Shown here: positions 1-5,169 of the stretch, one piece after another
Position numbering within the stretch: the stretch's first letter is position 1
Layout: every line of letters begins with the position of its first letter
Notes under the pieces: generated by a model
The model's database searches: none
The model's input: the letters and a program-made list of their open reading frames with translations, nothing else
Told to the model about the DNA's origin: nothing
DNA from: Acidilobaceae archaeon
GTDB taxonomy: Archaea > Thermoproteota > Thermoprotei_A > Sulfolobales > Acidilobaceae
Direction: 5' to 3'
Assembly (NCBI GenBank): GCA_027013765.1
Contig: JALWGG010000053.1
Span: 1 to 5,169, forward strand
DNA: 5,169 nt
Position numbers and translations under genes: made by a program

Positions 1-1270
1 CGCCTATGTAGGGTTTATAGTATATTATGTAGCCCTCGCCCCCGCCTCGGCACTCGTCTTTGAATGGCTTGAATATGGCCCTGTCCTCTCCTCTGGCCAG
101 GTGTTCGAGGACCTCCTCAACCCTCCTCCTGAAGTAGGATACCTTGGGGTTGTGGATGCTAGTAGCCGTATAGAGCCTGATGCCCCTCACAACGCCTTTA
201 ACCCTGGGCGTGGATGCGTTTAGCAAGCCCAGGTAGTTCCTCTCGAAGCCTTGGAGGACCTCATATGCTCTTGGATGTTTGGCGGCAGCCTCCTCGACGA
301 GCTCCCACAGCCTCCCCTCCCTTATATACAGCTTCGCCCTACTTATGGCCTCCCTTATCTTGTAGAGGTTGTGGAGGGCCAGTAGCCTGGTCCTCTCCCT
401 CTTATCCATCTCCCTAAGGTCCTGGGGGGTGTACCTGCTGCATACTGGGCAGCTGCATGGGAAGTATTCCAGGTTTTCTAGCCTCTCCACTCCATAGTCA
501 GTTATGTACCTGTCGTCCCTTGCATAGAGTATGTATGATGCGGAGTCGAACATGTCGACTCCCAGGGCTATGGCTAGCTGGATTATCAGCGGGTGGCCGG
601 CCCCGAATAGGTGCACGGGCTTGCCCCCGGGCAGGATGCTCTTGGCAGTGTATATGATGTCTGTAACAGTCTTGTACATGTACTTTTCGAGGTATACCGT
701 GGGGCTCCCTATACCGTATATGGAGTAGCCCTGGATCCTGGCGGACTCCATCGCGCTATACTTGACAAGGTCCAGGTGCCTTCCACCCTGGACTGGTAGT
801 ACCCATAGGGTCTCTGTATCCCTGATCATGCTGGCCGCGCGGCGGGCCCTGTCTAGGGTCTCCTCAACTGTTATCCTAGCCCTCTCATGGTCAACATCGC
901 CCGTCGGGATGTCTAGGATCACCCCTATATCACTACCTATAGCGGCCTGGTACCTAACCACCTCCTCCTGGCTCACGTCGACGCCCCCATACTCTAGTAT
1001 CTGATATGCTCCTGAGTCCGTCATCACTACGCCATCGAAGCCTAGGATAGCATGGATCCCTGCCTCCACCGCCTCGTCTCCGAACCGCTTGAGGGCTAGA
1101 TAGGCGTTCGTTATGACCTGCCCGAAGCCGGCCTCCCTTATATCAGATGGAGATAACTCCTGCCTTAGTGGGTCGACTACTGGGAAGAAGGCTGGCGTCT
1201 CAACCCTCCCAGACCGGGTGTATAGCACCCCGATCCTGCCGGCGAGGTCTACATCCTTTATCTCAAACAT
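1..1270 (-). CDS. tgtA: Archaeosine tRNA-guanine transglycosylase, C-terminus cut off by window edge
   Basis: Exchanges guanine-15 in the D-loop of tRNA for the base preQ0, the first step of archaeosine formation. The 423 readable residues cover the whole TIM-barrel catalytic domain and the start of the archaeal C-terminal region. Visible family signatures: MTDSGAYQ (residues 83-90, with D85 the expected catalytic/substrate-binding Asp), ILDIPTG (118-124), HLFGAGHP (220-227), the nucleophile Asp in FDSASY (D242), and the zinc site C272-x-C274-x2-C277 with H300. The reading frame stays open to base 1. Archaeal enzymes are usually 480-650 residues, so about 60-230 are missing and the presence of a PUA domain cannot be judged. 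The ATG start at 1270 is preceded by GGTGGT eight bases upstream, and the N-terminus begins where the family normally begins. It lies 20 bases after the Lsm gene on the same strand, so co-transcription is likely (inference). Confidence 0.96.
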   Translation of the reverse strand, partial: MFEIKDVDLAGRIGVLYTRSGRVETPAFFPVVDPLRQELSPSDIREAGFGQVITNAYLALKRFGDEAVEAGIHAILGFDGVVMTDSGAYQILEYGGVDVSQEEVVRYQAAIGSDIGVILDIPTGDVDHERARITVEETLDRARRAASMIRDTETLWVLPVQGGRHLDLVKYSAMESARIQGYSIYGIGSPTVYLEKYMYKTVTDIIYTAKSILPGGKPVHLFGAGHPLIIQLAIALGVDMFDSASYILYARDDRYITDYGVERLENLEYFPCSCPVCSRYTPQDLREMDKRERTRLLALHNLYKIREAISRAKLYIREGRLWELVEEAAAKHPRAYEVLQGFERNYLGLLNASTPRVKGVVRGIRLYTATSIHNPKVSYFRRRVEEVLEHLARGEDRAIFKPFKDECRGGGEGYIIYYKPYIG

Positions 1271-1278
1271 CCCGGGAG

Positions 1279-1284
1279 ACCACC
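1279..1284 (-). promoter_or_regulatory. Shine-Dalgarno-like site of tgtA
   Basis: GGTGGT on the minus strand, 8 bases before the tgtA ATG, inside the 20-base gap after the Lsm stop codon. It matches part of the archaeal GGAGGTGA consensus and supports translation of tgtA as an internal gene of a two-gene transcript starting at the ATG at 1270. Confidence 0.5.
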
Positions 1285-1290
1285 GGGTTG

Positions 1291-1737
1291 CTACTCCCTC
1301 ACACCCTTACTCCTGAGGTACTCCCTGTAGAGAGTGTAGATCTTCTGCGCCAGCGGCCCCGAGCCCTCAACTCCATCGCTTGTAACGCGGACGTTCTTAG
1401 CCACCTCTAGTATGTTCAGGTCGTCATACACCTTCATCAGGTGCCACCCTATGCCCCCGTTCCTGGCAAGATACTCTGCAAACTCTCTTGCAACGAATAC
1501 GGCTTCCTCCTCCAGCAGGATCTCGCTGACGCCGGAACCATATATTATAACGGCGGGCCACTTGTTCCCATCACTATCCTCTGCACCCTCAAGGAGTAGT
1601 GATAGGGAGTTTAGGTCGAAGCCCGTCAGCCTCCCCTTATATGTTCTACCGGTTGTCAGCCTTACAGTAACGACCTTGTCAAGCATGGTATTCAGCTTGG
1701 ATGTGAACCTCCTAGCCGCCTCAGTGGCAAGCGCCAT
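1291..1737 (-). CDS. Sm-like archaeal protein with C-terminal domain (SmAP3 type)
   Basis: A 148-residue Lsm protein expected to form an RNA-binding ring. The Sm fold occupies about residues 10-78: the Sm1 strand region runs from DKVVTVRL (20-27) through G30 to the FDLN turn (40-43), and the Sm2 strand is IIYGSGVSEI (64-73). The second domain (about 80-148) ends with a VRVTSDGVEGSGPLAQ segment (116-131) closely recalling the end of the Pyrobaculum SmAP3 protein, whose crystal structure showed a 14-mer; that comparison is from memory. The usual Arg-Gly of Sm2 is Tyr-Gly here, so canonical uridine binding may be changed. Start: ATG at 1737, preceded by GGGG with a 6-base spacer. It is probably the first gene of an operon with tgtA (20-base gap) and is divergent from rpo8. 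The Sm family is certain; the SmAP3 subgroup is very likely; the RNA partners are unknown. Confidence 0.9.
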   Translation of the reverse strand: MALATEAARRFTSKLNTMLDKVVTVRLTTGRTYKGRLTGFDLNSLSLLLEGAEDSDGNKWPAVIIYGSGVSEILLEEEAVFVAREFAEYLARNGGIGWHLMKVYDDLNILEVAKNVRVTSDGVEGSGPLAQKIYTLYREYLRSKGVRE

Positions 1738-1743
1738 ATTTAT
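1736..1743 (+). promoter_or_regulatory. Possible TATA box of rpo8, overlapping the divergent Lsm start codon
   Basis: The plus-strand string ATATTTAT lies about 25 bases before a predicted transcription start near 1765, which would give rpo8 a leader of about 30 bases. The element overlaps the ATG of the divergent Lsm gene at 1735-1737. No clear purine-rich BRE is visible because the bases to its left are coding sequence. A minus-strand promoter for the Lsm-tgtA pair must also lie in or near 1738-1796; the only weak candidate is CTTAACC (minus, 1777-1771). These assignments are by eye. Confidence 0.35.
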
Positions 1744-1796
1744 CCCCGTTGTGGCATAGTGTAGAGTCTAGGTTAAGTGTGTTTGGGGGTTGAGCG

Positions 1797-2117
1797 GTGG
1801 CTGTGTCGATCGAGGCTAGGGTCGAGAAGGTGGAGCCCGGGGCGATCAAGGGCCAGATTATAGTTGAGGCCAAGGGCGACGGCGTCAGGGTTAGGTTCGA
1901 CGTGATCAAGGACCTTGTAGACCTCAAGGAGGGGGACAGGATAAAGCTTGTCATAAAGGATGCTGAGGAGGAGGACGCGGTATTCTGTGGTAGGGGGTAT
2001 GTCGTGCCGCAGGAGGGTGATAGGACCATCTTCTCGGTATGGGGCATACTATTCGTCTTCACACCCTCAATAGACCTTGAGCCTGATAAGGAATACTTCC
2101 TATGTATAAAGAAGTAG
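1797..2117 (+). CDS. rpo8: DNA-directed RNA polymerase subunit Rpo8 (RpoG)
   Basis: Archaeal counterpart of eukaryotic Rpb8, a small OB-fold-like subunit peripheral to the largest polymerase subunit. It is 106 residues long, shorter than Sulfolobus Rpo8 (about 130). Recognised by FDVIKDL (34-40), the motif FCGRGYVV (63-70), SVWGILFVF (80-88) and the C-terminal YFLCIKK (100-106), which parallel FCGHGYIV, SLYGLLV and YFCVKK in the Sulfolobus protein (recalled, not searched). No signal or membrane segment; acidic overall. The frame has a TGA at 1791-1793, so GTG at 1797 is the first usable start; GTG at 1803 is the only close alternative. GGGGGTTGA just upstream can serve as ribosome binding site. 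It is divergent from the Lsm-tgtA pair and followed 49 bases later by the HerA-like gene, which has its own TATA box. Confidence 0.92.
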   Translation: MAVSIEARVEKVEPGAIKGQIIVEAKGDGVRVRFDVIKDLVDLKEGDRIKLVIKDAEEEDAVFCGRGYVVPQEGDRTIFSVWGILFVFTPSIDLEPDKEYFLCIKK

Positions 2118-2133
2118 TTCCAGTATACACCCC

Positions 2134-2141
2134 TTTAAATA
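2134..2141 (+). promoter_or_regulatory. TATA box of the HerA-like gene, probably giving a leaderless mRNA
   Basis: TTTAAATA sits in the 49-base gap after rpo8. Its centre is about 29 bases before the GTG at 2167. Archaeal transcription normally begins about 25-27 bases after the TATA centre, so the start falls at or within a few bases of the GTG and leaves no room for a ribosome binding site in the mRNA. The upstream bases (ACACCCC) are not a good BRE. This is the best-looking promoter element in the window. Confidence 0.6.
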
Positions 2142-2166
2142 CACAATACTATTTTACGGGGTAGAA

Positions 2167-3714
2167 GTGCTGGAGGACGCCCCTAGGATCGTTAGGATAC
2201 TCCCGGGGATAGCAGGGATACTATTAGCATTATACAGCCTAGACCTGATACAGGCACCAAGCATACCACTACTACCACTGGGGATAGTAGGGCTTGCTGG
2301 GATGGCTTTAATAGCCTCCAGGGGGCTCTGGAGGAGGCCCGCCCAGGGGGTTGAAGAGGATGGTGTCGAATTCAAGGTGTTTGAGCTGGAGCCCTACAAG
2401 GCACAGGCTGAGGCTGGCAGGCTTGCAGAGCTCATAAGGGAGAGGGCATCATCATCCGGTGTAAGATACACGATAATATCCTCGATGGAGGGAGGATATG
2501 GTAGGAACCTCATAGTACTATCAGCCCCAAGCAGGGATAAGGTCCTCGTCGAGGGTGAGGTATTCAAGACCCTTGTATCCAGCATCGTGGATGGCGTCAG
2601 GGTGAGGGAGGCAAGCGACCCGGAGGTGCTCGGCATTGTAACACCTATATCAAGGATCATGCTGAAGACAAGGCCACTCCAGATACCATCAATACAGGGG
2701 GCATCTCCGGGGCCTGTAGCAGCTGGGGAGATCTACCTGGGAGAGCTTATCGATAGCTCCACGCCTAGGAGGGTGTTCATCAGCCTGGCGGATATAAGGG
2801 GGCATGTAGGGGTCTTCGGCTCCACAGGCTCCGGCAAGTCGACTACACTGGCATTACTTGCCAAGAGGGTATCGGGGAGGGGGTTAAGGGTAGTTGTACT
2901 GGACTGGACTGGGGAGTATGAATCGCTCCTATCAAGGCTTGGGGCATCATTCAAGGTCCTCGACCCCGCTGCTGGGGAGGCCCCGGCTAACCCGTTAAGC
3001 CTTGCCCGCGGGGGTGATATAGACATGGTCTTGGAGATCCTGTCTAAATCCCTCAACCTCACACAGCCCCAGGAATACCTCCTCCAGAAGGTGTTGGAGA
3101 AGTGGGGTCCAAGCAACCCGAGGGATTTACTGGACTATGTGGAGGGGTACCCGGAGGAGTCTAAGTGGGATAGGGAGGTTAAGAGGGGGCTGGCAAGGAG
3201 GCTCGGCATACTAGCCCGTGGGCAGGGGTCCATTGCATTCTCTGGAGAGCCGTTCCGGGTCCCAGGCCACAGGCTTACAATTGTAAGGTGCGATAGGCTC
3301 AGGAATACTAGCCTCAGGACCGTGTATATCCTGACAGTGCTTGCAAGCCTCTTCAGCAACCCGCCCAGCCACGGGGTCCTGCTGGTTATTGACGAGGCCC
3401 ATAACATTTTCTCCAGGGAGTGGGGCGGGTTCCCGGACCAGCTAGTGTCGGAGTCTAGGAAGTATGGTATACACCTCGCTATAGCAACCCAGGCCCCCAG
3501 CGAGGTTAGTAATAGTATACTCCTCAACACAAACACAAAGATCATCCACGCCCTCAAGAGCGCCAGGGATAAGCAGATAGTGTCGACGACTCTCAGCCTT
3601 GGTGAGGAGGGGTTTGATAGGCTAGACAAGCTTGCCCCTGGAGAGGCGCTTGTCGACGCTCCCTCACTGAGGACCCCGGTATTTGTTAGGATCGATGCGG
3701 GGGAGCCTGGATAG
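2167..3714 (+). CDS. Membrane-anchored HerA/VirB4-type ATPase (DUF87), possibly CedB-like
   Basis: A 515-residue ring-forming ATPase of the HerA/FtsK superfamily, which pumps DNA or works with partner machines. Residues 8-29 and 33-50 form two hydrophobic membrane segments with a short loop, followed by SRGLWRR, so the ATPase should face the cytoplasm. Residues 66-160 look like an alpha/beta domain instead of an obvious HAS barrel. The motor domain runs from about 186 to 510: Walker A G218-x4-G223-K224-S225, DWTGEY (246-251), Walker B LLVIDEAH (405-412), SRKYG (430-434, a typical place for the trans-acting Arg) and ATQAPSEV (440-447). All catalytic positions look intact. Start is GTG at 2167, fixed by the TATA spacing. 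No nurA, mre11 or rad50 lies beside it in this window. The family is sure; a role in DNA import (CedB) is only an inference from the membrane anchor. The 3' end overlaps the convergent kinase gene by 51 bases. Confidence 0.9.
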   Translation: MLEDAPRIVRILPGIAGILLALYSLDLIQAPSIPLLPLGIVGLAGMALIASRGLWRRPAQGVEEDGVEFKVFELEPYKAQAEAGRLAELIRERASSSGVRYTIISSMEGGYGRNLIVLSAPSRDKVLVEGEVFKTLVSSIVDGVRVREASDPEVLGIVTPISRIMLKTRPLQIPSIQGASPGPVAAGEIYLGELIDSSTPRRVFISLADIRGHVGVFGSTGSGKSTTLALLAKRVSGRGLRVVVLDWTGEYESLLSRLGASFKVLDPAAGEAPANPLSLARGGDIDMVLEILSKSLNLTQPQEYLLQKVLEKWGPSNPRDLLDYVEGYPEESKWDREVKRGLARRLGILARGQGSIAFSGEPFRVPGHRLTIVRCDRLRNTSLRTVYILTVLASLFSNPPSHGVLLVIDEAHNIFSREWGGFPDQLVSESRKYGIHLAIATQAPSEVSNSILLNTNTKIIHALKSARDKQIVSTTLSLGEEGFDRLDKLAPGEALVDAPSLRTPVFVRIDAGEPG

Positions 3715-4284
3715 GTATTCCACGACTCCCTCGTCAATACTCAGCCAGTCTATATAGATTCCTGTACTCCACGAATATAGCTTGTCCAAGGCTAGATCCA
3801 CCGACTCCCCGGGGCTCCTACCCGTGGTATCGACCTCAATAACCATATGACTCCAGGGGGATACCTCCCATGCTATAGATCCTACAGCCTCAGCCTCACA
3901 ATTCTCAAGAACCTTCCCAGGGGGCCACCCCCTGCTGTATAGCCTCTTACACAGCTCCCTAGGATTACACCTAACGAGTACTATAAGTGCCGTGTACTCC
4001 TCCAAGTACTCCAACCAGATGGATGGGTACACCGTGTCGACGACCACGCAACCCCTAACCCTAACAACAGTATCCACAACTACCCCACGGGCTCTATCCT
4101 CGTCTATAACCTCGGTATAGCGTCCTGTAGGGTCACTAACGGTTGCCCCTGCGGCCCGGAAGGCCTCTGAGGAGTCTACATAGGCGCATGAGAAGAGCCC
4201 CGATAGTATCAATGATATACTGGTCTTGCCAGCCCCCGGAGTCCCGGTAACTATGATAACAGGCTCCCCCATATAATGCGACAC
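3664..4284 (-). CDS. AK6/Fap7-family adenylate kinase/ATPase
   Basis: A P-loop kinase of the AK6/Fap7 family, which has adenylate kinase and ATPase activity and in yeast and archaea helps mature the small ribosomal subunit by handling protein uS11. Visible: P-loop GTPGAGKTS (14-22), YVDSSE (35-40), IDEDRARG (60-67), VVVDTV (80-85) at the Walker B position, LVRCNPREL (103-111), and RGWPPGKVLENCEAEA (118-133), the family's very typical lid and AE-A helix. The family's DxH motif reads D83-T-V85, lacking the His. At 206 residues it is slightly longer than usual (about 170-190), the extra being at the C-terminus. Five cysteines (33, 79, 106, 112, 129) might allow disulfides (speculative). The start is uncertain: GTG at 4284 has AGGTG five bases upstream, while ATG at 4272 gives a more typical N-terminus of 202 residues. 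Convergent with, and overlapping, the HerA-like gene. Confidence 0.9.
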   Translation of the reverse strand: MSHYMGEPVIIVTGTPGAGKTSISLILSGLFSCAYVDSSEAFRAAGATVSDPTGRYTEVIDEDRARGVVVDTVVRVRGCVVVDTVYPSIWLEYLEEYTALIVLVRCNPRELCKRLYSRGWPPGKVLENCEAEAVGSIAWEVSPWSHMVIEVDTTGRSPGESVDLALDKLYSWSTGIYIDWLSIDEGVVEYLSRLPRIDPNKYRGPQ

Positions 4285-4410
4285 CCTTACACCTGAAGAA
4301 CGTGTTGGATGGGGTATGAAAATAGTTATTGGGGTTACTGGTTAAAAACAGAGGTTAGGGAATAATGTATTTGATTACACGTCTAGACCGGGTTTACCCT
4401 GTTAGGGGGG
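4285..4410. other. Intergenic stretch between thermosome stop and kinase start
   Basis: These 126 bases are clearly more A/T-rich than the flanking genes. On the minus strand they hold a run TTTTTAA (4348-4342), AACTATTTTC (about 4326-4317) and AGGTG before the kinase GTG. They should contain both the thermosome transcript end and the kinase promoter. No box C/D or tRNA-like structure is apparent. The 8-base palindrome GTCTAGAC at 4381-4388 and the small inverted repeat GGGTTTACCC beside it are too short to interpret. Confidence 0.6.
4342..4348 (-). promoter_or_regulatory. TTTTTAA element: thermosome oligo-T terminator or kinase TATA box
   Basis: This T-rich element lies 63 bases after the thermosome stop codon and 58 bases before the kinase GTG. 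As an oligo-T tract it could end the thermosome transcript, in line with archaeal U-rich termination. As a TATA-like box it would place the kinase transcription start near 4318 with a leader of about 34 bases. The sequence does not decide between the two, and it may do both. Confidence 0.3.
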
Positions 4411-5169
4411 TTAGTCCTCCTCTTCTCCCCCGCCAGTCTTGGGCCCCTTCTCCTCCTTTGTCTCCTCTTTCTTGGCGGCTATTACGTCGTCTATCCTTAG
4501 TATTAGGCTTGCCACCTCGGTGCCAGCCTTTATAGCGTTTGTCTTGACCCTGCTTGGCTCAATCACGCCCTTGCTCCACATGTCAACGATCTCCCCGGTC
4601 TCAATGTCTATGCCGGCCCACTTCTGGCCCTGCTCATGGGCGCTCCTCAGCTTCATCAGCACCTCTATCGGGTCGTGGCCCGCGTTGTATGCTAGCGTCT
4701 GTGGCAGGCTTTCTAGGGCCTTGATGAATGCCTCCACTGCCAGCTGCTCCTTGCCCTCTACGGTCTTGGCCCACTCCCTGAGCCTCCTGGCTATCTCCTC
4801 CTCTACAGCTCCTCCCCCAGCCACGATCTTCCCATCCATCACGGCGTCTGCGACCGCGCTTAGGGCGTCGTGGAGGGCCCTGTCAGCCTCTTCAACTAGC
4901 CTCTCGAAGCCTCCCCTGATGACTATTGTTACGCTTCTTGGGTTCTTTGCTCCTTCTATGAATACCATTTTGTCTTCTCCTACTTTCCTCTCCTCTACTA
5001 GCTCCGCCTCACCCAGGTCCTCGGGCCTCAGGTCGTCTATGTTCGTCACTATTTTTGCTCCTGTTGCTCTTGCCACCTTCTCTATGTCGCTCCTCTTAAC
5101 CCTCCTAACAGCCAGAATACCCTTCTTAGCCAGGAAATGCTGAGCAACATCATCAATACCCTTCTGAGT
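4411..5169 (-). CDS. ths: Thermosome (group II chaperonin) subunit, N-terminus beyond window edge
   Basis: ATP-driven double-ring chaperonin of the cytosol. The 252 residues here are the C-terminal part; the frame is open to base 5169, so an internal GTG (5076) or other start inside the window should not be taken as the true start. The full subunit is normally about 540-560 residues, leaving about 300 missing (N-terminal equatorial, intermediate and most of the apical domain). Readable parts: QKGIDDVAQHFLAKKG (2-17, end of the apical domain), VRRVKRSDIEKVARATGAKI (21-40), ALHDAL (98-103) with the Asp expected to act in ATP hydrolysis, AGGGAVEEEIARRL (117-130), YNAGHDPIEVLMKLR (161-175), SRVKTNAIKAGTEVASLILRIDDVI (206-230). 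The tail is charged and ends GGGEEED, unlike the Gly-Met-rich tails of many thermosomes. Alpha or beta type is not assigned. Confidence 0.97.
   Translation of the reverse strand, partial: TQKGIDDVAQHFLAKKGILAVRRVKRSDIEKVARATGAKIVTNIDDLRPEDLGEAELVEERKVGEDKMVFIEGAKNPRSVTIVIRGGFERLVEEADRALHDALSAVADAVMDGKIVAGGGAVEEEIARRLREWAKTVEGKEQLAVEAFIKALESLPQTLAYNAGHDPIEVLMKLRSAHEQGQKWAGIDIETGEIVDMWSKGVIEPSRVKTNAIKAGTEVASLILRIDDVIAAKKEETKEEKGPKTGGGEEED

Noticed and set aside
214..1410. Several plus-strand frames of 60-90 codons
   Set aside because: All are antisense to tgtA or the Lsm gene, mutually overlapping and rich in Pro/Ser/Arg with no family signal.
1412..2062. Frames antisense to the Lsm gene and to rpo8
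   Set aside because: Both are explained by the conserved genes on the other strand and show Ser/Thr-rich shadow composition.
2118..2166. Possible terminator after rpo8
   Set aside because: Only a short TTTT is present and no stem; the A/T-rich stretch is better explained as the promoter of the next gene.
3135..3737. Minus-strand open frame of 200 codons opposite the 3' half of the ATPase gene
   Set aside because: It lies opposite the conserved motor motifs, has no recognisable domain, and would also overlap the real kinase gene.
4381..4400. Palindrome GTCTAGAC and the adjacent inverted repeat GGGTTTACCC
   Set aside because: They are too short to be distinguished from chance and are not followed by a T tract; not convincing as operator or terminator.
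4285..4410. Possible C/D-box sRNA in the intergenic region
   Set aside because: No RUGAUGA box C with a properly spaced CUGA box D was found on either strand.
4439..5143. Long plus-strand open frame (234 codons) opposite the thermosome gene
   Set aside because: It is the antisense of a highly conserved chaperonin; its composition is Ser/Leu/Thr-rich and low-complexity, as expected from a codon shadow.
1..5169. CRISPR array, insertion sequence, integrase or tRNA
   Set aside because: No spaced direct repeats, terminal inverted repeats, transposase or integrase motifs, or tRNA-like stems were seen on reading both strands; codon use is similar across all genes.

Overview
This window looks like a piece of chromosome from a hyperthermophilic crenarchaeote, most likely of the Desulfurococcales type (the order is inference). 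The strongest evidence is an Rpo8/RpoG RNA polymerase subunit, which is essentially confined to crenarchaeal-type archaea. A SmAP3-type Lsm protein with a C-terminal domain, an archaeosine tRNA-guanine transglycosylase, a group II chaperonin, an AK6/Fap7 kinase, heavy AGG/ATA codon use, GTG starts and TATA-type promoter elements all agree with this.

Layout from left to right: (1) The minus strand from 1270 to the left edge carries tgtA, cut off by the window start. (2) Directly upstream of it on the same strand, 1291-1737 encodes the Lsm protein; the 20-base gap suggests one operon. (3) Divergent from that pair, rpo8 (1797-2117) starts 59 bases away. (4) Downstream of rpo8, with its own strong TATA box, is a 515-residue HerA/VirB4-type ATPase (2167-3714) with an N-terminal membrane hairpin. 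(5) A minus-strand AK6/Fap7-family kinase (3664-4284) converges on it and overlaps its 3' end by 51 bases. (6) After a 126-base intergenic stretch comes the C-terminal 252 residues of a thermosome subunit (4411-5169, minus), whose N-terminal half lies beyond the right edge.

Most genes here are core housekeeping functions: transcription (Rpo8), RNA binding and tRNA modification (SmAP3, TgtA), small ribosomal subunit maturation (AK6/Fap7) and protein folding (thermosome). The exception is the membrane-anchored HerA-like ATPase. Its two N-terminal membrane segments, a following alpha/beta domain and the absence of a nearby nurA make it look more like a DNA-transport motor of the VirB4/CedB kind than the DNA-end-resection HerA. 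It is the most interesting gene in the window, although no partner genes for such a system are visible. I found no CRISPR array, insertion sequence, tRNA, rRNA or convincing C/D-box sRNA.
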